A stretch of DNA of 64,000 nt, from assembly GCF_018687515.1 (NCBI RefSeq), contig NZ_CP061294.1:1-64000 (forward strand). The letters are read 5' to 3'. Each line of letters opens with the position of its first letter. Within the stretch, counting starts at the first letter, position 1. The position numbers and the translations under genes were made by a program. The DNA is from Polynucleobacter sp. MWH-Spelu-300-X4 (GTDB lineage: Bacteria > Pseudomonadota > Gammaproteobacteria > Burkholderiales > Burkholderiaceae). The notes beneath the pieces were generated by a model. It saw only the letters and a program-made list of their open reading frames with translations. It ran no database searches and was not told where the DNA came from. Shown piece by piece: positions 50,313-63,427 of the stretch.

Positions 50313-53300
50313 ATGAAAGCATTGCTCGATCTATTTAAGCAAACGCATGGCGAAGAGCAGTTTGACGCCATTAAGATTGGTTTAGCTTCACCAGAAAAGA
50401 TCCGTTCATGGTCTTTTGGTGAAGTTCGCAAACCAGAAACAATTAACTACCGTACGTTCAAGCCTGAGCGCGATGGTCTTTTCTGTGCCAAGATTTTTGG
50501 CCCAATTAAAGATTACGAGTGCTTATGCGGTAAATATAAGCGCTTGAAGTATCGCGGCGTTATTTGCGAGAAGTGCGGTGTTGAAGTTACTTTGGCTAAA
50601 GTGCGTCGTGAACGCATGGGTCATATTGAACTAGCTGCGCCAGTTGCGCATATTTGGTTCTTGAAGTCATTGCCATCTCGTTTGGGTATGGTTTTGGATA
50701 TGACTTTGCGTGATATTGAGCGTGTGCTTTATTTTGAAGCATATGTAATTGTTGACGCAGGTTTGACACCAGAAGGCGCAATGCGTCGGGGCCAGATCAT
50801 GTCTGAAGATGAGTACTACGCTAAGCTTGAAGAGTTTGGCGACGGTGCTTTCACAGCGATTATGGGTGCAGAAGGTGTTCGCGAGTTGTTGCGTTCAATC
50901 GATATCGATCGTGAAGTTGAAGTATTACGTGCTGATCTTAAGGCAACTGGTAGCGAAGCAAAAATTAAGAAATTTGCTAAGCGTCTAAAAGTTCTTGAGG
51001 CATTCCAACGTTCTGGCATTAAGCCAGACTGGATGATCATGGAAGTGTTGCCAGTATTGCCACCAGAGTTGCGCCCATTGGTGCCATTGGATGGCGGTCG
51101 TTTTGCAACTTCAGACTTGAACGACTTATATCGTCGAGTTATTAACCGTAACAATCGTTTGAAGCGTTTGTTGGAATTGCGTGCACCAGAAATCATCGTA
51201 CGTAATGAAAAGCGTATGTTGCAAGAAGCGGTTGACTCATTGTTGGATAACGGTCGTCGCGGCAAGGCAATGACTGGCGCCAATAAGCGCCCATTGAAGT
51301 CTTTGGCTGAAATGATCAAGGGTAAGGGCGGTCGTTTCCGTCAAAACTTGCTTGGTAAGCGCGTTGACTATTCTGGTCGTTCAGTAATTGTGGTTGGTCC
51401 TACGCTTAAATTGCATCAGTGCGGTTTGCCAAAATTAATGGCTCTTGAGTTGTTCAAGCCATTCATTTTTAACAAGCTAGAAACATTGGGTATTGCTACA
51501 ACAATCAAAGCTGCCAAGAAAGAAGTTGAAAACCAAACGCCAATCGTTTGGGACATCTTGGAAGATGTGATTCGTGAGCATCCAGTTATGTTGAACCGTG
51601 CGCCAACATTGCACCGCTTAGGTATTCAAGCATTTGAGCCAATGTTGATCGAAGGTAAAGCTATTCAGTTACACCCACTCGTTTGTGCGGCATTTAACGC
51701 CGACTTCGACGGTGACCAAATGGCTGTTCACGTACCGTTATCGCTAGAAGCACAAATGGAAGCTCGCACATTGATGTTGGCATCTAATAACGTGTTATTC
51801 CCAGCCAACGGTGAGCCTTCAATCGTTCCTTCTCAAGATATCGTTTTGGGCTTGTACTACACGACACGCGAGGCAATTAATGCCAAGGGTGAAGGTATGA
51901 CATTTGCTGATATCAGTGAAGTGATTCGCGCTTATGAAAATAAGCAAGTGGAGCTTGCTACTCGTATTGCTGTTCGTATTACTGAATATGATTTAGTTGA
52001 TAAGAACGCGGAAGGCGATGCACGTTTTGCTAAGAAAGTAACATTGCGTCATACAACTGTTGGTCGCGCTATGTTGTCAGAAATTTTGCCTAAAGGCATG
52101 TCATTTGACAGCATTAACAAGCCGCTTAAGAAGAAAGAAATTTCTCGCTTAATTAACTTGGCTTTCCGTAAGTGCGGTTTAAGAGAAACAGTTATTTTTG
52201 CTGACAAGTTATTGCAGTCTGGTTTCCGTCTTGCTACACGCGCAGGTATCTCAATTGCTATTGACGATATGTTGATCCCTGCTCAGAAAGAAGTAATTAT
52301 TTCTGAGGCAGCAGGCAAGGTTAAGGAATATGACAAGCAGTTCATGTCAGGTTTGGTGACAAACCAAGAGCGTTATAACAACGTGGTCGACATTTGGGGT
52401 GCTGCAGGTGATCAGGTCGGTAAGGCCATGATGGAGCAGTTATCGCAAGAAGACGTTGTAGATCGTCACGGCAAAACAGTTAAGCAAGAGTCTTTCAATG
52501 CTATTTACATGATGGCTGACTCAGGTGCTCGTGGTTCTGCAGCTCAGATCCGTCAGTTAGCGGGTATGCGTGGTTTGATGGCTAAACCAGACGGCTCAAT
52601 TATTGAGACGCCAATTACAGCTAACTTCCGTGAAGGTTTGAACGTTCTTCAGTACTTCATTTCAACTCACGGTGCTCGTAAAGGTTTGGCTGACACTGCG
52701 TTGAAGACGGCTAACTCAGGTTACTTGACACGTCGTTTGGTTGACGTAACTCAAGACTTGGTTGTGTTGGATGATGATTGCGGTACAACTAATGGCGTTT
52801 CTATGAAAGCCTTAGTTGAGGGTGGTGAAGTTATCGAATCTTTAACAGATCGCATTTTGGGTCGTGTTTGTATCGGTGACATCGTTAACCCAGATACGCA
52901 AGAAACAGTTATTGTTGACGGCACAATGTTGACTGAAGATGATGTTGAGTTGATTGAATCATTGGGTATCGATGAAGTAAATGTCCGTACACCATTGTCA
53001 TGTGCAACTCGCTTTGGTTTGTGTGCTAAGTGTTACGGTCGTGACTTGGGTCGCGGCACAATGGTTAACTCTGGTGAAGCAGTTGGTGTGATCGCTGCTC
53101 AGTCAATCGGTGAGCCAGGTACACAGTTGACGATGCGTACATTCCACATCGGTGGTGCTGCGTCTCGTGCTGCTGTTGCTAATAACGTTGAAGCTAAGTC
53201 AAACGGTGTTTTACGTTTCACGCCAACAATGCGTTTCGTAACAAATGCTAAGAATGAGTTAATTGTTATTTCTCGTTCTGGTGAAGCAATTATTGCGGAT

Positions 53301-54551
53301 GATCATGGTCGTGAGCGTGAGCGTCATAAGATTCCATACGGCGCAACATTGGTGCTTAAAGAAGGCGCTGCTATTAAAGCTGGCGTAACTTTGGCAACAT
53401 GGGATCCATTGACTCGCCCAATCATCACTGAATACGCTGGTACTGTGCGTTTTGAAAACGTAGAAGAAGGTGTGACAGTTGCTAAGCAAGTTGACGAAGT
53501 AACAGGTCTATCAACATTGGTGGTTATTGACGGTAAACGTCGTAGTGCAGCCGCTAAGGGTGTTCGTCCAGTTATTAGACTTTACGATGCGGCTGGTGGA
53601 GAAGTGAAGATTGCCGGCACAGATCAACCTGTAACAATTGGTTTACAAGTGGGCGCCTTGATCACTGTTAAAGATGGTCAAACTGTTCATGTAGGTGAAG
53701 TGCTTGCACGTATTCCAATTGAAGCTCAGAAGACTCGAGACATTACCGGTGGTTTGCCACGTGTGGCAGAGCTTTTTGAAGCTCGCTCACCAAAAGATGC
53801 AGCTATCTTGGCAAAAGTAACAGGTACAGTTTCATTCGGTAAAGAAACTAAAGGCAAGCAACGTCTTGTTATTACCGACATGGACGGTGAGTCACATGAA
53901 TTCTTGATCGCTAAAGAGAAACAAGTTCTAGTTCACGATGGCCAAGTAGTTAACAAGGGTGAAATGATTGTTGAGGGTCCAGCTGATCCTCATGACATCT
54001 TGCGCTTGAAGGGTATCGCTGAATTGGCAACCTATATCGTTGATGAAGTTCAAGACGTTTACCGTTTACAAGGTGTGAAGATTAACGACAAGCACATTGA
54101 AGTGATTGTTCGTCAAATGTTACGTCGCGTTCAAATTACAGACGCTGGCGATACAAAATTCATTACTGGTGAACAGGTTGAGCGTTCAGACATGTTGGAC
54201 GAAAACGACCGCATTATTGCGGAAGGTAAGCGTCCTGCGTTGTATGACAACGTTTTATTGGGTATCACAAAGGCTTCTTTGTCTACAGACAGCTTCATTT
54301 CAGCTGCTTCCTTCCAGGAAACAACTCGAGTGCTTACCGAAGCTGCCATTATGGGCAAGGTCGACACATTACGTGGTCTCAAAGAAAACGTCATCATCGG
54401 TCGTCTTATCCCAGCCGGTACGGGCTTGGCCTATCGTCGCGCACGCAAAGTTCGCGAACAATTGGACCGTGAACGTGCTGAAATGATTGCTGCTGAAGAA
54501 GCTAAATCTACTGAAAATGTTGATTTAGAGTCTGCAGGAGAGGCTGAATAA
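50313..54551 (+). CDS. rpoC: DNA-directed RNA polymerase subunit beta'
   Basis: Beta' holds the catalytic magnesium. The 1412-residue product has the N-terminal zinc site with Cys70, Cys72, Cys85 and Cys88 ([14 protein letters not shown]), the active-site [12 protein letters not shown] near 462-473, and the second zinc cluster including [13 protein letters not shown]. The start is two bases after the rpoB stop, so translation is coupled. Length fits the family. Confidence 0.97.
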   Translation: MKALLDLFKQTHGEEQFDAIKIGLASPEKIRSWSFGEVRKPETINYRTFKPERDGLFCAKIFGPIKDYECLCGKYKRLKYRGVICEKCGVEVTLAKVRRERMGHIELAAPVAHIWFLKSLPSRLGMVLDMTLRDIERVLYFEAYVIVDAGLTPEGAMRRGQIMSEDEYYAKLEEFGDGAFTAIMGAEGVRELLRSIDIDREVEVLRADLKATGSEAKIKKFAKRLKVLEAFQRSGIKPDWMIMEVLPVLPPELRPLVPLDGGRFATSDLNDLYRRVINRNNRLKRLLELRAPEIIVRNEKRMLQEAVDSLLDNGRRGKAMTGANKRPLKSLAEMIKGKGGRFRQNLLGKRVDYSGRSVIVVGPTLKLHQCGLPKLMALELFKPFIFNKLETLGIATTIKAAKKEVENQTPIVWDILEDVIREHPVMLNRAPTLHRLGIQAFEPMLIEGKAIQLHPLVCAAFNADFDGDQMAVHVPLSLEAQMEARTLMLASNNVLFPANGEPSIVPSQDIVLGLYYTTREAINAKGEGMTFADISEVIRAYENKQVELATRIAVRITEYDLVDKNAEGDARFAKKVTLRHTTVGRAMLSEILPKGMSFDSINKPLKKKEISRLINLAFRKCGLRETVIFADKLLQSGFRLATRAGISIAIDDMLIPAQKEVIISEAAGKVKEYDKQFMSGLVTNQERYNNVVDIWGAAGDQVGKAMMEQLSQEDVVDRHGKTVKQESFNAIYMMADSGARGSAAQIRQLAGMRGLMAKPDGSIIETPITANFREGLNVLQYFISTHGARKGLADTALKTANSGYLTRRLVDVTQDLVVLDDDCGTTNGVSMKALVEGGEVIESLTDRILGRVCIGDIVNPDTQETVIVDGTMLTEDDVELIESLGIDEVNVRTPLSCATRFGLCAKCYGRDLGRGTMVNSGEAVGVIAAQSIGEPGTQLTMRTFHIGGAASRAAVANNVEAKSNGVLRFTPTMRFVTNAKNELIVISRSGEAIIADDHGRERERHKIPYGATLVLKEGAAIKAGVTLATWDPLTRPIITEYAGTVRFENVEEGVTVAKQVDEVTGLSTLVVIDGKRRSAAAKGVRPVIRLYDAAGGEVKIAGTDQPVTIGLQVGALITVKDGQTVHVGEVLARIPIEAQKTRDITGGLPRVAELFEARSPKDAAILAKVTGTVSFGKETKGKQRLVITDMDGESHEFLIAKEKQVLVHDGQVVNKGEMIVEGPADPHDILRLKGIAELATYIVDEVQDVYRLQGVKINDKHIEVIVRQMLRRVQITDAGDTKFITGEQVERSDMLDENDRIIAEGKRPALYDNVLLGITKASLSTDSFISAASFQETTRVLTEAAIMGKVDTLRGLKENVIIGRLIPAGTGLAYRRARKVREQLDRERAEMIAAEEAKSTENVDLESAGEAE

Positions 54552-54580
54552 GGCCAAAAAGGACTAAATAGACCTAAAAA

Positions 54581-54614
54581 GTCAGCTTTTGCCGTCTTGA
54601 CGGCGGGAGCTGAC
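54581..54614 (+). other. Strong hairpin between rpoC and rpsL
   Basis: GTCAGCT (54581-54587) pairs with AGCTGAC (54608-54614) and, inside, GCCGTC (54591-54596) with GACGGC (54599-54604). It overlaps the -35 of the promoter below. Without a T-run it is not a classic terminator but could slow polymerase or act as a weak one for rpoBC. Confidence 0.55.
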
Positions 54615-54625
54615 CGGTCTAGAAT
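54597..54625 (+). promoter_or_regulatory. Sigma70 promoter for rpsL-rpsG-fusA-tuf
   Basis: TTGACG (54597-54602) and TAGAAT (54620-54625) are exactly 17 bases apart, each one mismatch from consensus, about 48 bases before the rpsL start. Confidence 0.7.
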
Positions 54626-54672
54626 GTCGAGTTCTTCGCAAACCGCAGAATTTTCTGCTTTGAAAGTAAGCT

Positions 54673-55050
54673 ATGCCAACAATTAACCAATTGCTTAGAA
54701 GTCCACGTACTTCTGAGATCGTAAAAAGTAAAAGCCCAGCGCTTGAGAACTGTCCTCAACGCCGTGGTGTATGTACTCGTGTGTACACAACTACTCCAAA
54801 GAAGCCTAACTCGGCTTTGCGTAAAGTAGCGAAAGTGCGCTTAACAAACGGCTTTGAAGTGATTTCCTACATCGGTGGTGAAGGCCACAATTTGCAGGAA
54901 CACTCAGTAGTTCTTATCCGTGGTGGTCGTGTGAAAGACTTGCCTGGTGTGCGTTATCACATCGTGCGTGGTTCACTTGACTTGCAAGGTGTTAAGGACC
55001 GTAAGCAATCTCGCTCCAAGTATGGTGCGAAGCGCGCTAAGAAAGCTTAA
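54673..55050 (+). CDS. rpsL: 30S ribosomal protein S12
   Basis: S12 helps control decoding accuracy and is the streptomycin target. The 125-residue product shows [31 protein letters not shown], and the [15 protein letters not shown] loop. Lysine at 43-44 and at the PGVRYH-adjacent position are wild type, so no S12 streptomycin-resistance change is seen. It starts the str operon. Confidence 0.97.
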   Translation: MPTINQLLRSPRTSEIVKSKSPALENCPQRRGVCTRVYTTTPKKPNSALRKVAKVRLTNGFEVISYIGGEGHNLQEHSVVLIRGGRVKDLPGVRYHIVRGSLDLQGVKDRKQSRSKYGAKRAKKA

Positions 55051-55178
55051 TAGCTTTCTTGCGTAAGTAGCAAGCTCAATTGGAGCTTGCTAAGTAAGTG
55101 GTTACTTCGGGTCAATTGTGATCTAGTTGAGTAACTTTGAGGAATGTTCCTCTAACTGAATAAAAATTAGGAGTAGTA

Positions 55179-55649
55179 ATGCCACGTCGTCGTGAGGTAC
55201 CCAAGCGTGAAATTCTTCCGGATCCAAAGTTTGGAAACGTAGAAGTTGCTAAATTCATGAACGTTTTGATGTTGGACGGTAAAAAATCCGTTGCAGAACG
55301 TATCGTTTATGGCGCTTTCGAGCACATCGAAAAGAAAGCCAACAAAGAACCCCTAGAAGTTTTCTCAATCGCCATGGGCAATGTTAAGCCTATCGTTGAG
55401 GTAAAGAGCCGCCGTGTTGGTGGTGCTAACTATCAGGTGCCTGTTGAAGTTCGTCCATCACGTCGTTTAGCTTTGGCTATGCGTTGGTTGCGTGAAGCTG
55501 CTAAGAAGCGTGGCGAAAAATCTATGGCACAACGTCTTGCTAATGAGTTGATCGAAGCGTCTGAAGGACGCGGCGGCGCGATGAAAAAGCGTGACGAAGT
55601 ACACCGTATGGCAGAAGCTAATAAAGCTTTCTCTCATTTCCGTTTCTAA
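55179..55649 (+). CDS. rpsG: 30S ribosomal protein S7
   Basis: S7 nucleates assembly of the 30S head and contacts the exit-site tRNA. The 156-residue product begins [19 protein letters not shown] and has [19 protein letters not shown], the RNA-binding hairpin. It has a TAGGAG ribosome site. A 128-base spacer separates it from rpsL, containing GAGCTTGC-like repeats of the rpsL tail region but no gene. Confidence 0.97.
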   Translation: MPRRREVPKREILPDPKFGNVEVAKFMNVLMLDGKKSVAERIVYGAFEHIEKKANKEPLEVFSIAMGNVKPIVEVKSRRVGGANYQVPVEVRPSRRLALAMRWLREAAKKRGEKSMAQRLANELIEASEGRGGAMKKRDEVHRMAEANKAFSHFRF

Positions 55650-55673
55650 CAGCTCAGAAAAGCAGAGGACAAA

Positions 55674-57776
55674 GTGGCACGTAAAACCCCGATTGAGCGT
55701 TATCGCAATATTGGTATTTCTGCGCATATTGATGCGGGAAAAACTACAACAACAGAACGTATTTTGTTCTACACCGGTGTTAATCATAAGATCGGTGAAG
55801 TGCATGATGGCGCAGCTACCATGGACTGGATGGAACAAGAGCAAGAGCGTGGTATCACCATTACTTCAGCGGCTACAACAGCTTTCTGGAAGGGTATGGC
55901 TGGTAACTACCCAGAGCACCGTATCAACATCATCGATACCCCAGGTCACGTAGACTTCACAATTGAAGTTGAGCGTTCAATGCGCGTATTGGACGGTGCT
56001 TGCATGGTTTACTGTGCGGTGGGTGGCGTTCAACCACAATCAGAAACAGTTTGGCGTCAAGCAAATAAGTACAAGGTTCCTCGTTTAGCGTTTGTTAATA
56101 AGATGGACCGTACTGGCGCTAACTTCTTCAAGGTTTACGATCAAATGCGTATGCGTTTGAAAGCAAATCCAATTCCAGTGCAGATTCCTATCGGCGCAGA
56201 AGAAAACTTCAAAGGTGTTGTTGACCTTATCAAGATGAAGGCTATTTTCTGGGACGAAGCATCACAAGGTACTAAGTTCACATACGAAGATATTCCTGCT
56301 GAACTACAAGCTAGTGCTGCTGAGTGGCGCGAGAAGATGGTTGAAGCTGCCGCTGAATCATCTGAAGAGTTAATGGATAAATATCTTGGCGGTGAAGCGC
56401 TAAGCGAAGAAGAAATTAAAAAAGCGTTGCGTACACGTACGATCGCTAGTGAAATCGTTCCAATGATGTGCGGTACTGCTTTTAAGAACAAAGGCGTGCA
56501 AGCTATGTTGGACGCGGTTATTGATTTCATGCCATCACCAGTTGATATTCCACCGGTTACAGGTGAATTAGAGAATGGTGATTCAGGTGAGCGTAAAGCT
56601 AGCGATGATGAGAAATTCTCAGCGTTGGCATTTAAGATCATGACTGACCCATTCGTTGGACAGTTAATTTTCTTCCGCGTTTACTCTGGTGTTATTAATT
56701 CAGGCGATACGATCTACAACCCAATCAAGGGTAAAAAAGAGCGTATTGGTCGTTTGCTACAGATGCATGCAAACCAACGTGAAGAAATTAAAGAAGTTCG
56801 TGCGGGCGACATCGCTGCTGCTGTTGGCTTGAAAGAGGCGACAACAGGTGAGACATTGTGTGATCCAGATAGCATCATCATCTTGGAGCGTATGGTGTTC
56901 CCAGAGCCAGTTATTTCTCAAGCGGTTGAGCCAAAGACTAAGGCTGACCAAGAGAAAATGGGCTTGGCGTTGAATCGTTTGGCACAAGAAGATCCTTCAT
57001 TCCGCGTTAAGACTGACGAAGAGTCAGGTCAAACAATTATTTCTGGTATGGGTGAATTGCACTTGGAAATTCTTGTTGACCGCATGAAGCGCGAGTTTGG
57101 TGTTGAAGCAACAGTGGGTAAACCACAGGTTGCTTACCGCGAAACAATCCGCAAAGTTTGCGAAGAAGTTGAAGGTAAGTTTGTTAAGCAGTCTGGTGGT
57201 CGTGGTCAATATGGTCACGTGGTATTGAAGTTAGAGCCACAAGAGCCAGGCAAGGGCTTTGAATTCGTTGACGCTATTAAAGGCGGTGTGGTTCCTCGTG
57301 AATACATCCCAGCTGTTGACAAAGGTATTCAAGAAACATTGAACAATGGTGTGTTAGCTGGTTATCCAGTTGTTGATATCAAGGCAACATTGTTCTTCGG
57401 TTCATACCATGACGTTGACTCTAACGAGAATGCTTTCAGAATGGCCGGCTCAATGGCGTTCAAAGAAGGTATGCGTAGAGCGAACCCAGTATTGCTTGAG
57501 CCAATGATGTCTGTTGAAGTTGAGACACCAGAAGAGTTCATGGGTAACGTAATGGGTGACTTGTCATCACGCCGCGGTATTTTGCAAGGTATGGATGACA
57601 TTCCTGGCGGCGGCAAGATTGTTCGCGCTGAAGTACCTTTGGCTGAGATGTTTGGTTATTCCACAGGTTTACGTTCATTGACTCAAGGTCGTGCAACTTA
57701 CACCATGGAATTTAAGCATTATTCCGAAGCTCCAAAGAACGTGGCTGATGCAGTGATTGCTGCAAAGTCTAAGTAA
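55674..57776 (+). CDS. fusA: Elongation factor G
   Basis: EF-G drives translocation using GTP. The 700-residue product has [17 protein letters not shown] (P-loop) near residues 14-30, [16 protein letters not shown] and [10 protein letters not shown] for GTP binding, and domains II to V of usual length. The start is GTG at 55674 with AGAGGAC upstream. It follows rpsG by 24 bases and precedes tuf copy 2 by 38 bases. Confidence 0.97.
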   Translation: MARKTPIERYRNIGISAHIDAGKTTTTERILFYTGVNHKIGEVHDGAATMDWMEQEQERGITITSAATTAFWKGMAGNYPEHRINIIDTPGHVDFTIEVERSMRVLDGACMVYCAVGGVQPQSETVWRQANKYKVPRLAFVNKMDRTGANFFKVYDQMRMRLKANPIPVQIPIGAEENFKGVVDLIKMKAIFWDEASQGTKFTYEDIPAELQASAAEWREKMVEAAAESSEELMDKYLGGEALSEEEIKKALRTRTIASEIVPMMCGTAFKNKGVQAMLDAVIDFMPSPVDIPPVTGELENGDSGERKASDDEKFSALAFKIMTDPFVGQLIFFRVYSGVINSGDTIYNPIKGKKERIGRLLQMHANQREEIKEVRAGDIAAAVGLKEATTGETLCDPDSIIILERMVFPEPVISQAVEPKTKADQEKMGLALNRLAQEDPSFRVKTDEESGQTIISGMGELHLEILVDRMKREFGVEATVGKPQVAYRETIRKVCEEVEGKFVKQSGGRGQYGHVVLKLEPQEPGKGFEFVDAIKGGVVPREYIPAVDKGIQETLNNGVLAGYPVVDIKATLFFGSYHDVDSNENAFRMAGSMAFKEGMRRANPVLLEPMMSVEVETPEEFMGNVMGDLSSRRGILQGMDDIPGGGKIVRAEVPLAEMFGYSTGLRSLTQGRATYTMEFKHYSEAPKNVADAVIAAKSK

Positions 57777-57814
57777 TTTTTAATTAACAATTATTTGAAT
57801 TAAAGGCTGAAAAA

Positions 57815-59005
<1,191 letters not shown>

Positions 59006-59019
59006 TAGTTTTGCAAAAC

Positions 59020-59044
59020 GGTGACGTGAATGTTGCACGTCACC
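59020..59044 (+). other. Hairpin after tuf copy 2
   Basis: GGTGACGTG (59020-59028) pairs perfectly with CACGTCACC (59036-59044) across a 7-base loop. There is no T-run, so it may be a processing or partial termination site between tuf and rpsJ. Confidence 0.5.
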
Positions 59045-59095
59045 GCGCTCTTTAGATATATCGCGACAACATCGCACTGCTCTTTAGGATAAAAA

Positions 59096-59407
59096 ATGCA
59101 AAATCAAAAAATTCGTATCAGATTGAAAGCTTTTGACTACCGTTTAATCGACCAGTCAGCAGCTGAAATTGTTGACACAGCAAAACGTACAGGTGCTGTT
59201 GTTAAGGGTCCAGTACCTTTGCCAACACGTATTGAGCGTTTTGACATTCTACGTTCACCACACGTTAATAAGACTTCACGTGACCAGTTAGAGATTCGTA
59301 CTCATTTACGTCTAATGGATATCGTTGATCCAACTGAAAAAACAGTGGATGCCTTGATGAAATTGGACTTGCCAGCTGGCGTAGACGTAGAAATCAAGTT
59401 GCAATAA
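59096..59407 (+). CDS. rpsJ: 30S ribosomal protein S10
   Basis: S10 belongs to the 30S head and, as NusE, to antitermination complexes with NusB. The 103-residue product begins [21 protein letters not shown], here split in conserved parts, and has [24 protein letters not shown]. It carries an AGGA ribosome site. It lies between tuf and a promoter that precedes rplC, so it may be expressed mostly with the str operon. Confidence 0.97.
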   Translation: MQNQKIRIRLKAFDYRLIDQSAAEIVDTAKRTGAVVKGPVPLPTRIERFDILRSPHVNKTSRDQLEIRTHLRLMDIVDPTEKTVDALMKLDLPAGVDVEIKLQ

Positions 59408-59421
59408 GTGAAAAAAGGCTA

Positions 59422-59450
59422 TTGCAGAGCCCTAAAAAGGGCGCTACAAT
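59422..59450 (+). promoter_or_regulatory. Candidate sigma70 promoter ahead of rplC
   Basis: TTGCAG (59422-59427) and TACAAT (59445-59450) are exactly 17 bases apart. The spacer between them contains a small GCCCT-AGGGC hairpin. A second small palindrome CCCGGAATTTCCGGG (59460-59474) lies just downstream in the presumed leader. Confidence 0.6.
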
Positions 59451-59543
59451 AGTCGGCTTCCCGGAATTTCCGGGAATTGTTGTTAATTAAGCAGTATTTA
59501 TAAATTTCCGCTGGCCAATCGTAGTCAGCATTGGAGTATTAAT

Positions 59544-60194
59544 ATGAGCCTAGGCTTGATCGGCCGTAAGGTCGGCATGACCCGCCTCTTCACTGAAGAG
59601 GGTGATGCTGTACCGGTCACAGTTATCGACGTAAGCGATAACCGCATTGCGCAAATTAAAACCGAAGAAACGGACGGTTATACATCTGTTCAGTTAGCTT
59701 TCGGTACGCGCCGTGCCTCACGCGTGCTTAAACCACAAGCTGGTCACTATGCAAAAGCTGGTGTATTGGCAGGTAGCGCACTAAACGAATTCCGCATTGA
59801 CGCAGCTAAAGCTGGTGAGCTTAAAGTTGGCGACATTATCGGTCTTGATACATTTGCAGTTGGTCAAAAAGTTGACGTGCAAGGTACTACGATTGGTAAG
59901 GGTTACGCCGGTACTATTAAGCGTTACCACTTCGCTTCTGGTCGTGCATCACACGGTAACTCACGTTCACATAATGTTCCTGGCTCTATCGGTATGGCTC
60001 AGGATCCAGGTCGTGTTTTCCCAGGTAAGCGTATGACAGGTCACTTGGGTGACGTAACTCGTACAGTTCAAAATCTTGAAGTTGCTCGTATCGACGCAGA
60101 ACGTAAATTGCTCTTAATTAAAGGCGCAATTCCTGGTTCACGCGGCGGCAAAGTCATCATTACACCAGCAGTTAAAGCTGCTGCTGTTAAATAA
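59544..60194 (+). CDS. rplC: 50S ribosomal protein L3
   Basis: L3 starts 50S assembly and reaches toward the peptidyl-transferase centre. The 216-residue product starts [20 protein letters not shown] and has [19 protein letters not shown], then [20 protein letters not shown], the site that includes the methylated glutamine. A GGAG ribosome site precedes the ATG. It begins the S10-type run after its own promoter. Confidence 0.97.
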   Translation: MSLGLIGRKVGMTRLFTEEGDAVPVTVIDVSDNRIAQIKTEETDGYTSVQLAFGTRRASRVLKPQAGHYAKAGVLAGSALNEFRIDAAKAGELKVGDIIGLDTFAVGQKVDVQGTTIGKGYAGTIKRYHFASGRASHGNSRSHNVPGSIGMAQDPGRVFPGKRMTGHLGDVTRTVQNLEVARIDAERKLLLIKGAIPGSRGGKVIITPAVKAAAVK

Positions 60195-60205
60195 GGAGCG
60201 CGCAC

Positions 60206-60826
60206 ATGGAATTAAAGCTCCTACAAGCTGACGGAAAAATTGGTGCAGGCGTTAACGCTTCACCAGAAGTTTTCGAGCGTGAATATAACGAAGCATTGAT
60301 TCACCAGATCGTTGTTGCTTATCAAGCCAACGCTCGCAGTGGTAATCGTGCTCAAAAAGACCGTGAACAAGTTAAACATACAACGAAGAAGCCATGGCGC
60401 CAAAAAGGTACTGGCCGCGCTCGTGCTGGTATGTCATCTTCACCATTGTGGCGCGGGGGTGGTCGTATATTCCCTAACTCGCCTGAAGAGAACTTTTCAC
60501 ACAAAGTTAACAAGAAAATGTATCGCGCAGGTATGCGTTCAATTTTCTCTCAATTGGCTCGCGAAGGCCGCCTCAACATCGTTGAGAGCTTTAGCGTAGA
60601 TGCTCCAAAGACAAAGCTATTGGCTGAAAAAGTTAAGGCAATGGGCTTGGAATCAGTATTAATTATTGCTGACAAGGTTGAAGAAAACTTGTACTTGGCA
60701 TCACGTAACTTGCATAAAGTTGCTGTTGTTGAGGCTCAGCACGCTGACCCGCTTTCTTTGATCCACTTCCAAAAAGTGTTGATTCTTAAGTCAGCTGTTG
60801 CGCAAATTGAGGAGATGCTCAAATGA
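60206..60826 (+). CDS. rplD: 50S ribosomal protein L4
   Basis: L4 binds 23S rRNA, lines the exit tunnel, and in E. coli represses the S10 operon. The 206-residue product contains [20 protein letters not shown] and [12 protein letters not shown], the tunnel extension, and the C-terminal [17 protein letters not shown]. The stop overlaps rplW by four bases (ATGA), implying coupled translation. Confidence 0.96.
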   Translation: MELKLLQADGKIGAGVNASPEVFEREYNEALIHQIVVAYQANARSGNRAQKDREQVKHTTKKPWRQKGTGRARAGMSSSPLWRGGGRIFPNSPEENFSHKVNKKMYRAGMRSIFSQLAREGRLNIVESFSVDAPKTKLLAEKVKAMGLESVLIIADKVEENLYLASRNLHKVAVVEAQHADPLSLIHFQKVLILKSAVAQIEEMLK

Positions 60827-61137
60827 TCGCTACACGTAAAAATGACCATCGCTTGATGCAAGTTTTGTTGGGCCCAGTGATTTCTGAAAAAGCAACATTT
60901 GTTGCTGACAAGAATGAGCAAGTTGTATTCCAAGTGGCTCGCGATGCAAACAAGTTAGAAATTAAAGCTGCTGTTGAATTGTTATTCAAGGTGCAGGTTG
61001 AGTCAGTGCAGGTTGTAAATCAAAAAGGTAAAGCAAAGCGCTTTGGCCGTTTTGAAGGTCGTCGCAACCACACTAAGAAGGCTTATGTTTCTTTGAAACC
61101 AGGTCAAGAAATCAATTTTGAAGCGGAGGCAAATTAA
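60823..61137 (+). CDS. rplW: 50S ribosomal protein L23
   Basis: L23 is at the tunnel exit and docks trigger factor and SRP. The 104-residue product has [41 protein letters not shown], and ends [13 protein letters not shown]. It begins within the rplD stop. The first residues [10 protein letters not shown] are common in Burkholderiales. Next is rplB after two bases. Confidence 0.95.
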   Translation: MIATRKNDHRLMQVLLGPVISEKATFVADKNEQVVFQVARDANKLEIKAAVELLFKVQVESVQVVNQKGKAKRFGRFEGRRNHTKKAYVSLKPGQEINFEAEAN

Positions 61138-61139
61138 TT

Positions 61140-61970
61140 ATGCCGCTAATGAAAACCAAACCAACATCACCTGGACGTCGTTCCATGGTGAAGGTGGTCA
61201 ATCCAGACTTGCATAAGGGTAAGCCTTTTGCGGGATTGATTGAGCCACAACATCAAAAATCTGGTCGTAACAATAACGGTCATATCACTACACGCCATAA
61301 GGGCGGTGGTCATAAGCATCACTATCGTGTTGTTGACTTCAAACGTAACGACAAAGATGGTATTCCAGCAAAGATTGAACGTCTTGAATACGACCCTAAC
61401 CGTAGCGCAAACTTGGCATTGCTAGTTTTTGCTGATGGTGAGCGTCGTTACATCATCGCTCCTAAGGGTGCGGTGGTTGGTCAAGCGATTATGAGTGGTT
61501 CAGAAGCGCCAATTAAAGTTGGTAATAACTTGCCACTACGTAACATTCCAGTTGGTAGCACAATCCACTGCGTGGAAATGTTGCCAGGTAAAGGTGCACA
61601 AATGGTTCGTTCTGCTGGCGCATCAGCAGTTCTTTTGGCTCGTGAAGGTGTTTACGGTCAAGTACGTTTGCGCTCTGGTGAAGTTCGTCGTGTACATATC
61701 GAGTGCCGTGCAACGATTGGTGAAGTGGGCAATGAAGAGCATAGCCTACGTCAAATCGGTAAAGCTGGTGCAACTCGCTGGCGCGGTATTCGTCCAACAG
61801 TTCGCGGTGTTGCTATGAACCCAGTCGATCACCCACATGGTGGTGGTGAAGGTCGTACAGGTGAAGGTCGTGTTCCAGTATCTCCATGGGGCACACCAAC
61901 TAAGGGTTATAGAACACGTCGCAATAAGCGTACGACAAGCATGATTGCTCAACGTCGTCAAAAGCGCTAA
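61140..61970 (+). CDS. rplB: 50S ribosomal protein L2
   Basis: L2 is a primary 23S rRNA-binding protein near the peptidyl-transferase centre. The 276-residue product has [20 protein letters not shown], here the conserved N-terminal part, and the C-terminal [20 protein letters not shown] containing the conserved His. It lies two bases after rplW. Confidence 0.97.
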   Translation: MPLMKTKPTSPGRRSMVKVVNPDLHKGKPFAGLIEPQHQKSGRNNNGHITTRHKGGGHKHHYRVVDFKRNDKDGIPAKIERLEYDPNRSANLALLVFADGERRYIIAPKGAVVGQAIMSGSEAPIKVGNNLPLRNIPVGSTIHCVEMLPGKGAQMVRSAGASAVLLAREGVYGQVRLRSGEVRRVHIECRATIGEVGNEEHSLRQIGKAGATRWRGIRPTVRGVAMNPVDHPHGGGEGRTGEGRVPVSPWGTPTKGYRTRRNKRTTSMIAQRRQKR

Positions 61971-61988
61971 TAGAATAAGGAAATAGAC

Positions 61989-62264
61989 ATGACGCGCTCA
62001 GCTAAAAAAGGCCCATTCTGCGAAGTTAGCCTAGTTAAAAAGGTTGAAACTGCAGTAGCCAACAAAGATAAGAAGCCTATCAAGACATGGTCACGCCGTT
62101 CGACCATTCTCCCTGACTTCATTGGTCTCACAATCGCCGTTCACAATGGTCGTCAGCATGTACCTGTGTACATCACTGAAAACATGGTTGGACATAAGCT
62201 TGGTGAGTTTGCGCTAACGCGCACCTTCAAAGGTCATGCGGCCGACAAGAAAGCTAAGAAGTAA
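61989..62264 (+). CDS. rpsS: 30S ribosomal protein S19
   Basis: S19 binds the 30S head with S13. The 91-residue product starts [19 protein letters not shown] and has [20 protein letters not shown] and [20 protein letters not shown], which is the family signature. It is followed by rplV after nine bases. Confidence 0.97.
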   Translation: MTRSAKKGPFCEVSLVKKVETAVANKDKKPIKTWSRRSTILPDFIGLTIAVHNGRQHVPVYITENMVGHKLGEFALTRTFKGHAADKKAKK

Positions 62265-62273
62265 GAGGACGAT

Positions 62274-62603
62274 ATGGAATCTAAAGCTATTCACCGCAGC
62301 GCCCGCATTTCTGCGCAAAAAACACGTTTGGTTGCTGACCAAATTCGTGGATTGCCAATTGCTCGCGCTTTAAACATCTTAACTTTCAGCCCTAAAAAAG
62401 CTGCTTTCATCATGAAAAAAGTAGTTGAGTCTGCTGTTGCTAATGCAGAGCACAACTCAGGTGCTGATATTGATGAGCTCAAAGTTAAAGCTGTCACAGT
62501 AGATAAAGCAACTTCACTTAAGCGTTTCACTGCTCGTGCTAAGGGCCGTGGTAACAAAATTGAAAAGCAAACTTGTCACATTACTGTGACTTTGAGCAAC
62601 TAA
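62274..62603 (+). CDS. rplV: 50S ribosomal protein L22
   Basis: L22 spans the exit tunnel wall. The 109-residue product starts [20 protein letters not shown] and ends in the tunnel loop and strand [20 protein letters not shown], followed by CHITVTLSN. The macrolide-sensitive loop looks ordinary, with no insertion. It precedes rpsC. Confidence 0.96.
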   Translation: MESKAIHRSARISAQKTRLVADQIRGLPIARALNILTFSPKKAAFIMKKVVESAVANAEHNSGADIDELKVKAVTVDKATSLKRFTARAKGRGNKIEKQTCHITVTLSN

Positions 62604-62612
62604 GGAAGAGAC

Positions 62613-63425
62613 ATGGGTCAGAAAATACATCCAACCGGATTTCGTCTCTCGGTAAGCCGTAACTGGACTTCACGCTGGTATGCCAACAGCAACGACTTTG
62701 CAAAAATGTTGCAAGAAGACGTTGAAGTACGTAGCTACCTTAAGAAGAAATTAAAAAATGCATCAGTTAGCAAAGTGGTTATCGAGCGTCCTGCAAAGAA
62801 CGCAAAGATCACTATCTATAGCTCACGCCCTGGTGTTGTTATTGGTAAAAAAGGCGAAGACATCGAAGTATTGCGCAAAGAATTGCAAAAGCGCATGGGT
62901 GTGCCTGTACATGTGAATATTGAAGAAATTCGCAAGCCTGAAGTAGATGCTCAGTTAATTGCTGACTCTATTACTCAACAGCTTGAGAAACGTATCATGT
63001 TCCGTCGTGCGATGAAGCGTGCTATGCAAAGCGCGATGCGCTTAGGCGCTCAAGGTATCAAGATTATGAGTGCAGGCCGTTTAAATGGTGCTGAAATTGC
63101 TCGTACAGAATGGTACCGTGAAGGTCGAGTGCCTCTTCATACATTGAAGGCTGATATTGAGTATGCAACTTCAGAAGCTGAAACAACATACGGCATCATC
63201 GGTGTAAAAGTTTGGGTTTACAAAGGCGACACATTGGGTCGTACTGATGTAAACGCAGTAGCGCCTGCTTCACCAGAAGTAGACCAAGAGAAAAAAGCTC
63301 GTCGACCAGCAACACGTGCACCACGTAAAGCTAAAGAAGACGGCGATAAGCCAGCAGCTGATGCTAAGCCAGCAGTAAAACGCGTGCGCAAAGTAACTAA
63401 GCCTGCTGAGAAGGCTGGAGAATAA
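62613..63425 (+). CDS. rpsC: 30S ribosomal protein S3
   Basis: S3 lies at the mRNA entry and has helicase activity with S4. The 270-residue product starts [20 protein letters not shown] and has [20 protein letters not shown] (KH domain) and [20 protein letters not shown]. After about residue 225 it has a lysine-, alanine- and proline-rich tail of some 40 residues, longer than in E. coli and probably disordered. Such tails are common in betaproteobacteria. Confidence 0.96.
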   Translation: MGQKIHPTGFRLSVSRNWTSRWYANSNDFAKMLQEDVEVRSYLKKKLKNASVSKVVIERPAKNAKITIYSSRPGVVIGKKGEDIEVLRKELQKRMGVPVHVNIEEIRKPEVDAQLIADSITQQLEKRIMFRRAMKRAMQSAMRLGAQGIKIMSAGRLNGAEIARTEWYREGRVPLHTLKADIEYATSEAETTYGIIGVKVWVYKGDTLGRTDVNAVAPASPEVDQEKKARRPATRAPRKAKEDGDKPAADAKPAVKRVRKVTKPAEKAGE

Positions 63426-63427
63426 TT

